Shown here: in pieces, positions 1 through 9,084 of the stretch
How positions within the stretch are numbered: position 1 is the stretch's first letter
Layout of the letters: the number at the start of each line of letters is the position of its first letter
Assembly (NCBI GenBank): GCA_038147755.1
Contig: JAYQTS010000001.1
Coordinates: 1-64,000, forward strand
Length of the DNA stretch: 64,000 nt
Origin: UBA5951 sp012269555
Lineage (GTDB): Bacteria; Pseudomonadota; Alphaproteobacteria; Puniceispirillales; Puniceispirillaceae
Reading direction: 5' to 3'
Program-made: the position numbers and the translations under genes
The notes under the pieces: generated by a model
Databases searched by the model: none
What the model was told of the DNA's origin: nothing
What the model saw: the letters and a program-made list of their open reading frames with translations, nothing else

Positions 1-191
1 ATTTTAAAGATGTTTTTTATTAGCGCTATACACACCATTTTCTCCACCATAACCAACAATATCAATTCTCAAAAAATTGTTCATATTTTTAGTATAATTA
101 ATAATCTTCGTTATGACGACCTTCTCTTTACTTAGAAGGTCTTTTACTGTCCTTTTTAATCGCAAGCTAGTCGCCCAAAGAGGAGGCCACC

Positions 192-257
192 ATGCACGCC
201 ACCATAAATATCGCAGTTGTATCCCTTCTATTTTTGATTGCAATTGTGGGGCATTAA
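192..257 (+). CDS. possible 21-aa hydrophobic peptide
   Basis: A 21-codon reading frame starts with ATG after an unusually strong Shine-Dalgarno stretch (agaggagg, about 5 bases upstream). The peptide is almost entirely a single hydrophobic segment (residues 4-19) and would sit in the membrane. It ends about 36 bases before the next gene, so the two could be co-transcribed. No family is recognised. The strong ribosome binding site is the main reason to list it. It could equally be the remains of a longer gene in a decaying element. Confidence 0.3.
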   Translation: MHATINIAVVSLLFLIAIVGH

Positions 258-293
258 ATTATAACTGAGTAAAGCTACAAAAGGAGATTTGGG

Positions 294-656
294 ATGATTT
301 TGTCAACAATAATGGTAATTGGGTCAATTTTTTTAATGTTGTTTGGGATTATTATAGGAGGAGATATAGGGCTTTCATTCAACCTTCCAGCGGCCGTTTT
401 AGTTATCGGGCTAGCCTCTTTATCTACAATTGGAGCTAAAGCTGTGAAAACAGACCTAGACTCTCTGCAATATTTTGGCGAGTCCGCAGTTAGAGCAGGT
501 TGGATTTTTTTTATAGGATTGGTAATGACTAGTGGTTTATTGCAGAACGAAGCAAATTTAATTGAGTTTTTGCCTAGAGCAATCTCAATAATATTTTTAG
601 GACCTCTTTACGGCTATGTATTAAACTTTTTAACAAAAATTTTGTCACCTAGATAA
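294..656 (+). CDS. MotA-N-terminal-like integral membrane protein
   Basis: A 120-residue protein with about four predicted membrane helices (roughly residues 3-22, 30-50, 67-85 and 90-113). The first half, with GGDIGLSFNLPAAVLVIG, resembles the first hairpin of MotA/PomA flagellar stator proteins, which carry a similar G-G-x-x-G-x-F-x-x-x-P pattern. The large cytoplasmic domain and proton-channel helices of MotA are absent, so stator function is not implied. A good ribosome binding site (aaggag) precedes the ATG. It lies in the probable remnant of an integrated element, between the window edge and tRNA-Ser. Function is unknown; the MotA resemblance is by eye only. Confidence 0.6.
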   Translation: MILSTIMVIGSIFLMLFGIIIGGDIGLSFNLPAAVLVIGLASLSTIGAKAVKTDLDSLQYFGESAVRAGWIFFIGLVMTSGLLQNEANLIEFLPRAISIIFLGPLYGYVLNFLTKILSPR

Positions 657-806
657 AATCAATTGACGAGGACTAAAGCGACTTACTCGGATGTAAAGTT
701 ACGCACCTCATCCGATAATAATCCAGCTATGGAACAAACGATTTGTCACCAAATTTATGCAGTCAATTTAAAAGAATAATTTTCAAACCCGTTTTACCAT
801 GAGTGA

Positions 807-1037
807 GATAACGTCAGAAAGAAAATCAACCTAAAGTTTCTATGGTGGCATGACCTTCGAAGAATCTGGGCAACGATGGTGGTAAGAGAACGTGTCGATA
901 TGGTACAAATTTCCAGACAACTCGGTCACGCGAATATGAGAATCACAGAAGAGCATTACGCTCACTACCATCCTGACTACATGGGTCAGGCAAGCGACCA
1001 TTCTAGTCGAATGTTACAAAATTTCCTAGAACGGTAG
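807..1037 (+). pseudogene. tyrosine recombinase (integrase) C-terminal remnant
   Basis: Translating this strand gives a C-terminal catalytic piece of a phage-type integrase. It has the box-II motif HDLRRIWAT (849-875), then RQLGH, then ITEEHYAHY with the candidate nucleophilic tyrosine, ending in TAG at 1035-1037. The frame opens after a TGA at 804-806, and no N-terminal arm-binding or core-binding domain is visible upstream. It is therefore a fragment of about 76 residues where an intact integrase has 300-400. It points at the 3' end of tRNA-Ser, which starts 68 bases downstream on the opposite strand. That is the usual geometry of an element inserted at a tRNA gene. Inactive by truncation. 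Confidence 0.75.
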
Positions 1038-1105
1038 TGAGTGCCTAAAATAGGAGGCAAATCCGAGGCACAAAAAGCTCTAAAAATTGAAATCATTAGT
1101 TTTTG

Positions 1106-1195
1106 TGGCGGAGGGGAAGGATCTGAACCCCGGAAGGAGTTTCCTCCTTCAACGATTTAGCAAACCGCCGCCTTCAGCCACTCGGCCACCCCTCC
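1106..1195 (-). tRNA. tRNA-Ser (GCU)
   Basis: A class II tRNA on the minus strand. The acceptor stem is GGAGGGG/CCCCTCC, followed by discriminator G and an encoded CCA (1106-1108). The D-arm is typical (GGCCGAGTGGCTGAAGGC), the anticodon loop TTGCTAA gives anticodon GCU, and a long variable arm pairs GAAGGAG with CTCCTTC. The T-loop is GTTCAGATC. Length is 90 bases, normal for tRNA-Ser. Its 3' half is the probable attachment site for the element whose integrase remnant lies just beyond. Confidence 0.95.
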
Positions 1196-1418
1196 GCAAT
1201 AAATAGTTGAAGTTCAAATAATTGCACGGCGTTTGTACTTTTCGTTTAATCTCTTCACATTAGCATGTCAATTCATTCAATCATTTATATGAAAGAAATT
1301 TATAAAATCATTATTTTAACTATTTATAAATATTTTCAGATTTTATGTGATACGGATCTTGATTAGCCATAATTTCTGATTTAATTATTTATCATTTGTG
1401 TGTTTCTTTGGAGTACAA

Positions 1419-2366
1419 GTGGATTTAATTACCTCAATGCGCGTTTTCACCATTATCGCGACTGAAAATTCATTTAGAGCAGCTGCCGAACTTTTAGATA
1501 TGCCACCTTCTGCTATATCAAAGCATCTTGCAGGTCTTGAGGCTCGACTAGGCGCCCAACTTATAGAGAGAACAACAAGAAAAGTCTCAGTAACAGAAGT
1601 CGGTTCTGATTATCTAGTAAGATGCCGTCATATCTTATCCGAAATTGATGAGGCAGAAGCAGAGATTACAGATGCTACTGGAGAGGTAAAAGGAGTGTTA
1701 AAGGTTAGCGCACCACCAGCTTTTGCGCATAGACACATTGCACCACACATGCCTTTTTTTCTGAGCAAGTATCCAAAATTATCCGTCGATTTGAGTACTA
1801 CAGATTATTCAATATCTCCCAGTCATACTGCAATTGATTTACACATACGTATTTCTGAAATGAATACAACAGATGGTCTCACAACTATTATGCTTGCGCC
1901 CAATACGCGAAGACTGGTTGCAAGTCCCGAATATTTAAATACTCATGGAACACCAACAGCTGTTTCAGACTTGCAAAAACATCGTCTAATTACGCTCGAA
2001 TATGGACACCCACATAATAACTGGCATTTTAGATCAGAGAATGGTGAGATAAGTACTTTTCTTGCAAATGGCGCAGTCAGGATGGACTCTGGCGATGCAA
2101 TATTACGCGCGGTCCTAAACAATGGAGGCATCTCAATGCTTCCAACCTACGTTACTGGAAAGCACATTCATAATAAGCATCTTGTTCCTGTTCTTGATGA
2201 GCTGGTAAATGAAGATGAGCCCATACACGCAACCTTTAGAACAAAAAATCACCGATATAAGCGTATAATGCTACTCACCACTTTTCTTCAAGGCCTATAT
2301 TCTCCAACACCTTATTGGGACCAGCATGAAGGGACGTCAGAAGCTGCATTACGAGCAGCGCTCTAA
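1419..2366 (+). CDS. LysR-family transcriptional regulator
   Basis: A LysR-type regulator of 315 residues. The N-terminal winged helix-turn-helix (about residues 3-60) contains SFRAAAELLDMPPSAISKHL. The C-terminal LysR substrate-binding domain covers about residues 90-300. I chose GTG at 1419 because GGAG lies 6 bases upstream and the protein then begins with the family-typical MDLITSMRVF; an upstream in-frame GTG at 1398 has no such site. The stop overlaps the end of the convergent gatB by 4 bases. The target is unknown, since no divergent partner gene is present. The gene looks intact. Confidence 0.9.
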   Translation: MDLITSMRVFTIIATENSFRAAAELLDMPPSAISKHLAGLEARLGAQLIERTTRKVSVTEVGSDYLVRCRHILSEIDEAEAEITDATGEVKGVLKVSAPPAFAHRHIAPHMPFFLSKYPKLSVDLSTTDYSISPSHTAIDLHIRISEMNTTDGLTTIMLAPNTRRLVASPEYLNTHGTPTAVSDLQKHRLITLEYGHPHNNWHFRSENGEISTFLANGAVRMDSGDAILRAVLNNGGISMLPTYVTGKHIHNKHLVPVLDELVNEDEPIHATFRTKNHRYKRIMLLTTFLQGLYSPTPYWDQHEGTSEAALRAAL

Positions 2367-3817
2367 ATATCAAGCTTTTGTTTTAATAACTGATTTACCA
2401 TACCTGGGTTAGCCTGCCCTTTTGAAGCTTTCATCACTTGACCAACAAAAAATCCGAATAATTTATCTTTACCACCTCTATATTCATCTACCTTATCAAG
2501 ATTGGCTGCTAACACCTCATCTATCATGGAAATAATAGCGCTTTCGTCTGATACCTGTTTCAGCCCTCTTTCTTCAACAATAACCTTTGCATCCTTTCCA
2601 GTCTCAAACATGGCAGAAAACACTTCTTTTGCAATCTTACCAGATATACTGCCATCAGAAATCAAATCAACTAAACCACCCAACTGTTTAGGTTTCACTG
2701 GGCTTTGAGCTAGTTCAATACCAGCTTTATTAAGCGCGCCAAATAATTCTACGCTCATCCAGTTTGCTGTAATTTTCCTGTCTCTCCCATCACTAGCTAG
2801 CTCATAAAACAGAGCAGTTTCTCTCTCTTCAGTGAGTACATTTGCATCATACGAAGAAAGACCGTATTCGTTAACCATTCTGTTTTTTATTTCATCCGGT
2901 AATTCTGGCATTCCGTCTTTTAGCTCATCAATAAATGCATCATCGAATGTGAGTGGCAACAGATCCGGGTCCGGAAAATAGCGATAATCATGTGCATCTT
3001 CTTTTCCACGCATAGTTCTAGTCATTCCAGTTGTGGTATCGAATAGTCTAGTTTCTTGGATAACCTCACCACCATCTTCAATAAGCTCTATTTGCCGATG
3101 TACCTCGAACTCAATTGCTTGCATTATGAATCTGACCGAATTGAGGTTTTTTGTTTCAGTTCTAGTTCCCAATGCCTCTCCTGGTCTTCTCACTGATACA
3201 TTTACATCTGCACGCAGGGAGCCTTCCTCCATGTTCCCATCACATGTCCCAAGATATCGTAAAATTGACCTTAACTTTTTAATGTAAGCAGCAGCTTGTT
3301 CTGCCGAATGCATTTCAGGCTTTGATACAATCTCCATCAAAGCTACACCAGAACGATTAAGGTCAATATAACTTTTTGAAGGATGTTGGTCATGAAGTGA
3401 TTTGCCTGCATCTTGCTCTAAGTGAAGTCTTTCAATACCTATTTTATGAATACTCCCATCAGATAGCTCTATTTGGACTTCTCCTTCCCCAACAATTGGA
3501 TGTTTAAATTGGCTTATCTGATAGCCTTGAGGTAAATCTGCATAAAAATAATTTTTCCGATCAAATATACTGAATTTGTTTATCTTTGCGTTAAGTCCGA
3601 GGCCAGTTAAAACAGCCTGTTTAATACATTGCCTATTTATTACCGGAAGCATTCCTGGCATTGCTGCGTCCACGAGAGAAACATGATTATTTGGGCTTGC
3701 TCCAAATACTGCAGAGGACCCTGAAAACAATTTAGAATTTGAAACTACTTGTGCATGAACCTCCATGCCAATTACGATTTCCCAATCACCGGTCTTACCT
3801 GATACTAGTATGCTCAT
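2363..3817 (-). CDS. gatB: aspartyl/glutamyl-tRNA amidotransferase subunit B
   Basis: Subunit B of the GatCAB amidotransferase, which converts Glu-tRNA(Gln) and/or Asp-tRNA(Asn) to the amidated forms. The 484-residue product has the family signature (IGMEVHAQ near the N-terminus), the catalytic cradle domain through about residue 290, and a C-terminal helical/YqeY tail from about 330. The length is normal and the gene is uninterrupted. Its ATG overlaps the TGA of gatA (ATGA), so the two are translationally coupled as the last part of a gatC-gatA-gatB operon read on the minus strand. Confidence 0.97.
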   Translation of the reverse strand: MSILVSGKTGDWEIVIGMEVHAQVVSNSKLFSGSSAVFGASPNNHVSLVDAAMPGMLPVINRQCIKQAVLTGLGLNAKINKFSIFDRKNYFYADLPQGYQISQFKHPIVGEGEVQIELSDGSIHKIGIERLHLEQDAGKSLHDQHPSKSYIDLNRSGVALMEIVSKPEMHSAEQAAAYIKKLRSILRYLGTCDGNMEEGSLRADVNVSVRRPGEALGTRTETKNLNSVRFIMQAIEFEVHRQIELIEDGGEVIQETRLFDTTTGMTRTMRGKEDAHDYRYFPDPDLLPLTFDDAFIDELKDGMPELPDEIKNRMVNEYGLSSYDANVLTEERETALFYELASDGRDRKITANWMSVELFGALNKAGIELAQSPVKPKQLGGLVDLISDGSISGKIAKEVFSAMFETGKDAKVIVEERGLKQVSDESAIISMIDEVLAANLDKVDEYRGGKDKLFGFFVGQVMKASKGQANPGMVNQLLKQKLDI

Positions 3818-5293
3818 TGTAAATCTCCTGCAGCCCGAGCAGGTGCTAACAAGAATTCTGCTTGCTTCTCAATCGCATTTGCAACTGAAAATAGTCTGCC
3901 CTCTTCAAAAGGCGGCGCTAACAATTGGAGTCCAAGAGGAAGGCCCTGTTTTGACAATCCTGCCGGGACAGATATACCAGGCAAACCTGCAAGATTTGCT
4001 GGAACAGTAAAGACGTCGTTTAAATACATTGTAATAGGGTCAGAAACTTCTGCACCCAAAGGAAAGGCCGGCGTGGGAGTAGTAGGCGTTAGGATTGCAT
4101 CAACATCATTAAATGCCTTTTCAAAATCTTCTTTTATAAGGCGTCTTACTTGTTGTGCTTTAAGATAATAGGCATCGTAATAACCTGCAGACAATGCATA
4201 AGTACCAATGAGAATCCTCCTTTGTACTTCTTCGCCAAACCCATCTGCTCGAGTTGCTTCATACATCGCATCAAGTGTCTCAGCTTCTATTCGTTTACCA
4301 TACCTAACCCCATCATAACGAGCCAGATTCGATGATGCCTCTGCTGGCGCAATAATATAATAACAAGGAAGAGCATACTTCGTGTGAGGAAGGTTAATAT
4401 CAACAATCTTAGCACCAGCTTGCTCTAACCAGGCACGTCCCTTTTTCCATAAGTCAGAAATTTCAATGTCCATACCATCTACATTATACTCTGCTGGAAT
4501 GCCTATACGAAGTCCCTCAATACCAGACTTTACTGCTTCTGAAAAATTTGTATATCCTAGAGAAGCTGAAGTGGAGTCTTTTGGGTCATGCCCTGCCATA
4601 AAAGAAAAAATTAATGCTGAGTCTTCAACTGTTCTAGTAAATGGGCCCGCCTGGTCGAGAGAAGACGCAAACGCAACGATACCCCACCTGGAACAACGTC
4701 CATAGGTAGGCTTTAATCCAACCACACCACAAAATGCAGCGGGTTGACGGATAGAACCTCCCGTATCTGTGCCCAAGCTCATTAAGGCAGAACCGGCTGC
4801 TACAGAGGAAGCTGAACCCCAGAAGAACCCCAGAAGATAAATCAATTCCGTCTATTTTACTCCATGGATTAACTGCCGGACCAAATATACTCGTTTCATT
4901 AGAAGAGCCCATAGCAAATTCGTCACAATTTAACTTTCCTAGCATCACGCCACCAGACTGCCAAATATTAGATGTAACAGTGCTTTCATATGAAGGCGAA
5001 AAACCTTTAAGTATAGCTGAGCATGCTGTAGTTTCTATATCTTTTGTACAGAATAAATCCTTGACCCCAATAGGCAACCCAGCCAAAGGGCCAGCACTAC
5101 CTTGAGCGTAAGCTTTATCAGCATTTACAGCCATCTGTTTTGCCACATCCAATGTGGGGGTTACATAATTATTTAATGCTTCTGTTTTTTCCATGGCATT
5201 CTGGTAAGCATTTAACAATTCAACAGATGATATTTCTTTTTTCAAAAGCGAATTTCTAGCCTCTGTCGCCGTCATTTTTAATAAGTCTGACAT
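3814..5293 (-). CDS. gatA: aspartyl/glutamyl-tRNA amidotransferase subunit A (frameshifted)
   Basis: Amidase-signature subunit that releases ammonia from glutamine for the GatCAB complex. The N-terminal frame carries the catalytic lysine region (IGVKDLFC) and NEETS-like CDEFAMGSSNETS. The C-terminal frame carries LGTDTGGSIRQPAAFCG. They are out of register at the glycine/serine loop. On the coding strand there are two GGGG runs (plus-strand CCCC at 4817-4820 and 4828-4831). Making each a run of five restores SSGGSSGGSASSV, exactly the family's catalytic loop with its serine, and gives a 493-residue protein of normal length. This is almost certainly a sequencing error, not a dead gene, since gatC and gatB are intact. 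Confidence 0.93.
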
Positions 5294-5321
5294 TTGAAAC
5301 CTATAAATTTCTCAAAATTTT

Positions 5322-5609
5322 CTATTCTATAACCTTGGGCACAACAAAAAATTCTCCTGCTTTCTCAGGTGCATTTTTTAAAACCTTATCCGTTATTTCT
5401 CCATCAGTTACAGTATCATCACGCCAAGCTAATGGATGTTCATTAACACCAGACAATGGCTCCACACCATCCGTATTAACTTCTTCCAGCTGTTCTATCC
5501 AATTTAGAATGTTACCTATATCCACAGAAAGCATTTCTGATCTTTCCTCAGATACATGAATTCTTGCAAGACGAGAAATTTTCTTTACGACATTTTTATC
5601 AACGGACAT
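5322..5609 (-). CDS. gatC: aspartyl/glutamyl-tRNA amidotransferase subunit C
   Basis: The small 95-residue subunit that clamps GatA and GatB together. It shows the family pattern KKISRLARIHVSEER near the N-terminus, then NILNWIEQLEEVNTDGVEPL, and the tail residues that thread between A and B. First gene of gatC-gatA-gatB, with a 28-base gap before gatA. Its start lies 60 bases from the divergently transcribed ruvX, so the operon promoter and that of ruvX share this short interval. Confidence 0.95.
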   Translation of the reverse strand: MSVDKNVVKKISRLARIHVSEERSEMLSVDIGNILNWIEQLEEVNTDGVEPLSGVNEHPLAWRDDTVTDGEITDKVLKNAPEKAGEFFVVPKVIE

Positions 5610-5669
5610 TGTGATATTTCCAATTTTTGTTATTCTTTCGTATATAATTGATAGGTGCTAACACGGCTC

Positions 5670-6149
5670 ATGACAATCTGCAACATCGATGATACGATAA
5701 CACAAATAAATGCCGGAAAGCGACTTATGGGGCTTGATGTAGGCAAAAAAACAATTGGAATTGCGATTGGTGACCCAGAACACAAAATAGCTTCACCCCA
5801 TAGTATTTTAAAGCGTAAAAAATTCTCTTCAGACATTTCGGGGTTATTTGCTGAAATGGACAAGCTTAATGTTGCTGGTCTGATTATTGGATGGCCATTG
5901 TTAATGAATGGCGATATTGGACCAGCATGTGACTCTGTTCGAGATTTTACGCATGCCTTGCTCAAAATTAAAGATTTACCGGTAACTTTTCAGGACGAAC
6001 GATTATCCACCTATGCTGTTGAAAGAAGCATGATAAAAGCAGACTTAACACGAAAGAAGCGTCAAAAGAGAAGAGACGCTCTCGCTGCGAGTTGGATATT
6101 ACAAACAGCTCTTGACCGTTATCAGCAAAACAATCAAACAAAAAAATAA
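5670..6149 (+). CDS. ruvX: Holliday junction resolvase-like / pre-16S rRNA nuclease RuvX (YqgF)
   Basis: YqgF-family RNase H-fold protein, implicated in pre-16S rRNA 5' end processing. It has the first acidic motif in GLDVGKKTIGIAIGD, the motif VAGLIIGWPL, and the C-terminal catalytic pair in TFQDERLSTYAVE and RRDALAASWILQ. The ATG at 5670 gives 159 residues; a GTG at 5655 is an alternative, and neither has a strong ribosome binding site. It heads the run ruvX-pyrB-pyrC'-plsY-topA seen in many alphaproteobacteria and is divergent from gatC. Confidence 0.9.
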   Translation: MTICNIDDTITQINAGKRLMGLDVGKKTIGIAIGDPEHKIASPHSILKRKKFSSDISGLFAEMDKLNVAGLIIGWPLLMNGDIGPACDSVRDFTHALLKIKDLPVTFQDERLSTYAVERSMIKADLTRKKRQKRRDALAASWILQTALDRYQQNNQTKK

Positions 6150-6195
6150 ACAAACTAGACTAATAGTTAAAATAGCGTATATAAAATCCGGTTTA

Positions 6196-7161
6196 ATGGA
6201 AAAAGAAACACCAAATGAGAATTTAACTCCAGTGACGGCGGCCAATCTGTCAAAAAAGCATATACTCGGCATAGAGAATATGCCTATTCCGGAAATCAAT
6301 GCACTTTTAGAGCGCGCAAATTATTTTGCCAATCAACCGAAAGCAACCTTTTCAACTATTTTAGCAAATTATACTGTGCTGAATATTTTTTTCGAAAATT
6401 CAACGAGAACAAGGGTTTCATTTGAGCTCGCAGCTAAAAGACTCGGTGCTTCCTTGCTAAATATATCTATCAGCGGCTCATCCGTGAAAAAGGGTGAGAC
6501 TTTAATTGATACAGCTACAACGCTTAATGCTATGCGCCCGGACATATTAGTCGTAAGACATCACTCGTCTGGAGCACCCTTACTACTAAGCCAGCATGTT
6601 GATGCTGCAGTTATTAATGCTGGAGATGGAAGGCATGAGCACCCAACTCAGGCCCTACTTGATGCACTTACCATTAAACGTACTTTAGGGAGAATAGCTG
6701 GTTTAAAAATTGCTATTTGTGGTGATATCAATAACAGTAGAGTCGCTCGCTCAAACATGTATCTCCTATCTGCACTGGGTGCAGATGTAAGATTTGTAAG
6801 TCCCTCCACTCTTGTTTCCCCATTTTTTTCTGATATCGGTATACCGGTATTTACGGATATGGAACAAGGCATCGCTGGATGTGAAATTGTTATGATGTTG
6901 CGTCTTCAAACAGAACGCATGGAGGGGAGAGAAGCGCCCAGTCAGCGTGAGTATTTTCAACTTTTTGGTCTTGATAGTTACAAGCTTCAAAAAGCTGCCC
7001 CAGACGCCCTCATAATGCATCCAGGTCCTATGAATAGAGGGGTAGAAATCGATTCTAAAATTGCTGATGACAACAATAAAAGCTTAATTAGCACACAAGT
7101 AGAGCTTGGTGTAGCAACCCGCATGGCATGCCTAGAAGCAATCGCTGGAGTAAAGCTTTGA
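6196..7161 (+). CDS. pyrB: aspartate carbamoyltransferase catalytic subunit
   Basis: Catalyses carbamoyl phosphate + aspartate to N-carbamoylaspartate, the committed step of pyrimidine synthesis. The carbamoyl-phosphate loop ENSTRTRVSFELAAKRLGA and the HPTQALLDALTI motif are present, and the C-terminal aspartate-binding MHPGPMNRGVEI follows. Length from the ATG at 6196 is 321 residues, normal for the unregulated type. The longer upstream reading frame adds a non-homologous leader. The stop TGA overlaps the TTG start of the next gene (TTGA), arguing for coupled translation with the dihydroorotase-like partner. No pyrI regulatory subunit is nearby. Confidence 0.96.
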   Translation: MEKETPNENLTPVTAANLSKKHILGIENMPIPEINALLERANYFANQPKATFSTILANYTVLNIFFENSTRTRVSFELAAKRLGASLLNISISGSSVKKGETLIDTATTLNAMRPDILVVRHHSSGAPLLLSQHVDAAVINAGDGRHEHPTQALLDALTIKRTLGRIAGLKIAICGDINNSRVARSNMYLLSALGADVRFVSPSTLVSPFFSDIGIPVFTDMEQGIAGCEIVMMLRLQTERMEGREAPSQREYFQLFGLDSYKLQKAAPDALIMHPGPMNRGVEIDSKIADDNNKSLISTQVELGVATRMACLEAIAGVKL

Positions 7162-8436
7162 CTAGGACAATATTGAAAAATGGACGGATTATTTGTCCTG
7201 CAGAAAACCTAGACATTGTAGGTGACGTTATTATTGAAAAAGATAAAATTGCCTACGTAGGGGGAAAAACAAGTCGAAAGCGAGAAAACAAACTCAATTA
7301 TAGATTGTGATGGATTAATAATCATGCCAGGAGCAATTGATATGCGCGTTCAATCTGCAGATCCCGGCAGAGAACATTTAGAGTCATTATCTGACTTGCT
7401 GACGGCAGCTGGTAACGCAGGAATTACACAGGTTATTAGCTTGCCTGCAACCTCTCCTGTTGTGGATTCCGCAGTAATGATTGATTCTTTAAAACTTCGA
7501 GCATCTAGCTACAGTGGTGCTTTATTCCACTCATATGGGGCAATGACACAAGCACTCGACAATAAACACATGGCAGAGCTTGGTATGATGGCAAAAGCTG
7601 GTGCTGTTGGCTTTGCAAATAGTCTCAAAAGTGTCGAAGACACGCTTTTGATGCGCAGGATTATGACTTATGCAAAAATGCTAAATAAACCAGTTATCCA
7701 TCACTGTTCTGACCCATATTTAAGTAATGACACTGATATGAACGAAAGCGAAACTGCGACCCGGCTTGGTCTAATTGGTGCGCCAGCTGTGGCAGAAACG
7801 ATAATATTAGAGCGAGACCTCAATCTTGTTGCATTGACAGGCTGTAGATATCATGCTGCACATATCTCCACAGCTTCCTCTGTAGCGGCATTACGTCGTG
7901 CCAAAAATCAGGGGCTTCAAGTAACAGCGGATACATCTCCAGCTTATTTCTTACTGAATGATAAAGCGGTGGGTGACTATAACACAGCTTTTCGCCTTGA
8001 CCCACCTTTGCGTGATGAGAAAGACAGATTAGCAATTATTGAAGCGATTGAAGACGGCACCATTGACGTGATTGCATCTGACCATCATCCAATAGAGATG
8101 GATAAAAAAATGCTACCCTTTGGGCAGGCATCCGCTGGTGCATCTAGTGTTGAGACGCTGTTACCATTAGCGTTCAGCCTCCACCATACGAGTAACATAA
8201 GCTTATCTAGAATAATAAACGCATTGAGTGTTGCTCCTGCTGAGGCAATTTCACTACCAATACCAAAACTAGCAATAGGTGAACAAGCAAACATAACAAT
8301 TATTAATCTATCCTCTTCTGGCGTTATTCGAGGCGCTAATTTTATGTCTCAATGTCAAATTACTCCTTTTGAACATTATTTAATTGATAGCAAGGTTGTA
8401 GGCTGCTTTGTAAATGGCATCTCTGTGATGAAATAG
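7158..8436 (+). CDS. dihydroorotase-like protein lacking the HxH metal motif (frameshifted)
   Basis: Class I dihydroorotase-family protein of about 425 residues. It starts at a TTG that overlaps the pyrB stop. The frame breaks near 7260-7269; dropping one base from the adjoining GGGGG or AAAAA run joins VGGK to QVESEKTNSIIDCDGLIIM. Active class I enzymes have D-x-H-x-H after the MPG/PGxID strand. Here the segment is MPGAIDMRVQSADPG, with no histidines. Later ligand-like positions survive (VIHHC, CRYHAAH, ASDHHP). This is the pattern of non-catalytic DHOase-like partners of PyrB, so it probably supports aspartate carbamoyltransferase assembly, with the true dihydroorotase encoded elsewhere. 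That role is inferred. Confidence 0.88.
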
Positions 8437-8480
8437 ATTTATTTTGATAACTGAAACTTTATCTTTCAAAAATTAGAGTA

Positions 8481-9084
8481 ATGAGCTTGATAATGAATAT
8501 TGAAATACTAGTTGCACTTCTTTCTGGCTATTTTTTTGGAAGTATTCCTTTTGGATTACTGCTAACAAAATTCGCGGGTGAAGGTGATATTAGAAAAATT
8601 GGTTCTGGAAATATTGGGGCAACAAATGTATTGAGAACGGGGCATAAATCTCTCGCAGCAGCTACACTTATTCTAGATGCAGGAAAAGCGCACATTTGGT
8701 GTTTATGTAATTGGGTTATATTTACCTGATATTTATTTAGGAATAGCAGGTGCAAGTGCTGTGGTTGGACATTGCTATCCTATTTGGTTGAAATTTTCTG
8801 GTGGCAAAGGTGTTGCCACAGGATTAGGTATAATTGCAATGCTATCCCCTCTATCTGGATTTTTATTTATTATAACCTGGATCATAATTGCTTTCTTGTT
8901 CAGATATTCCTCGCTCTCAGCGCTTCTAGCATTTTTTGTATCAAGCATCTCCTCATTCTTTGTAGAAAGAAGTGACATATCTCTTGCTATTTTATTCATG
9001 ACACTCATTACCTTTTTTAGGCATAAAGAGAATATAAAACGATTAGTGTCTGGAACAGAGAGTAAAATTTTAGAGGGTTCTTAA
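8481..9084 (+). CDS. plsY: acyl-phosphate:glycerol-3-phosphate acyltransferase (frameshifted)
   Basis: Integral membrane acyltransferase that makes lysophosphatidic acid from acyl-phosphate and glycerol-3-phosphate. It shows the three PlsY motifs: GSIPFGLLLTK with GSGNIGATNVLRTG, the GHCYPIWLKFSGGKGVATGLG block, and a C-terminal basic segment with RHKENIKRLVSGTE. Five to six membrane helices are apparent. Two overlapping frames join near 8684-8691; removing one base there gives DAGKATFGVYVIGLYL and a 200-residue protein of normal size. Fourth gene of the ruvX-pyrB run. Confidence 0.92.

Noticed and set aside
4..243. 79-residue minus-strand reading frame at the window start
   Set aside because: Composition and content match no family, it has no ribosome binding site, and it overlaps the better-supported plus-strand start signals.
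688..714. CGGATG...CATCCG inverted repeat as an attachment or recombinase site
   Set aside because: A 6-bp arm with a 15-base loop is expected by chance in this length, and it is not adjacent to the tRNA.
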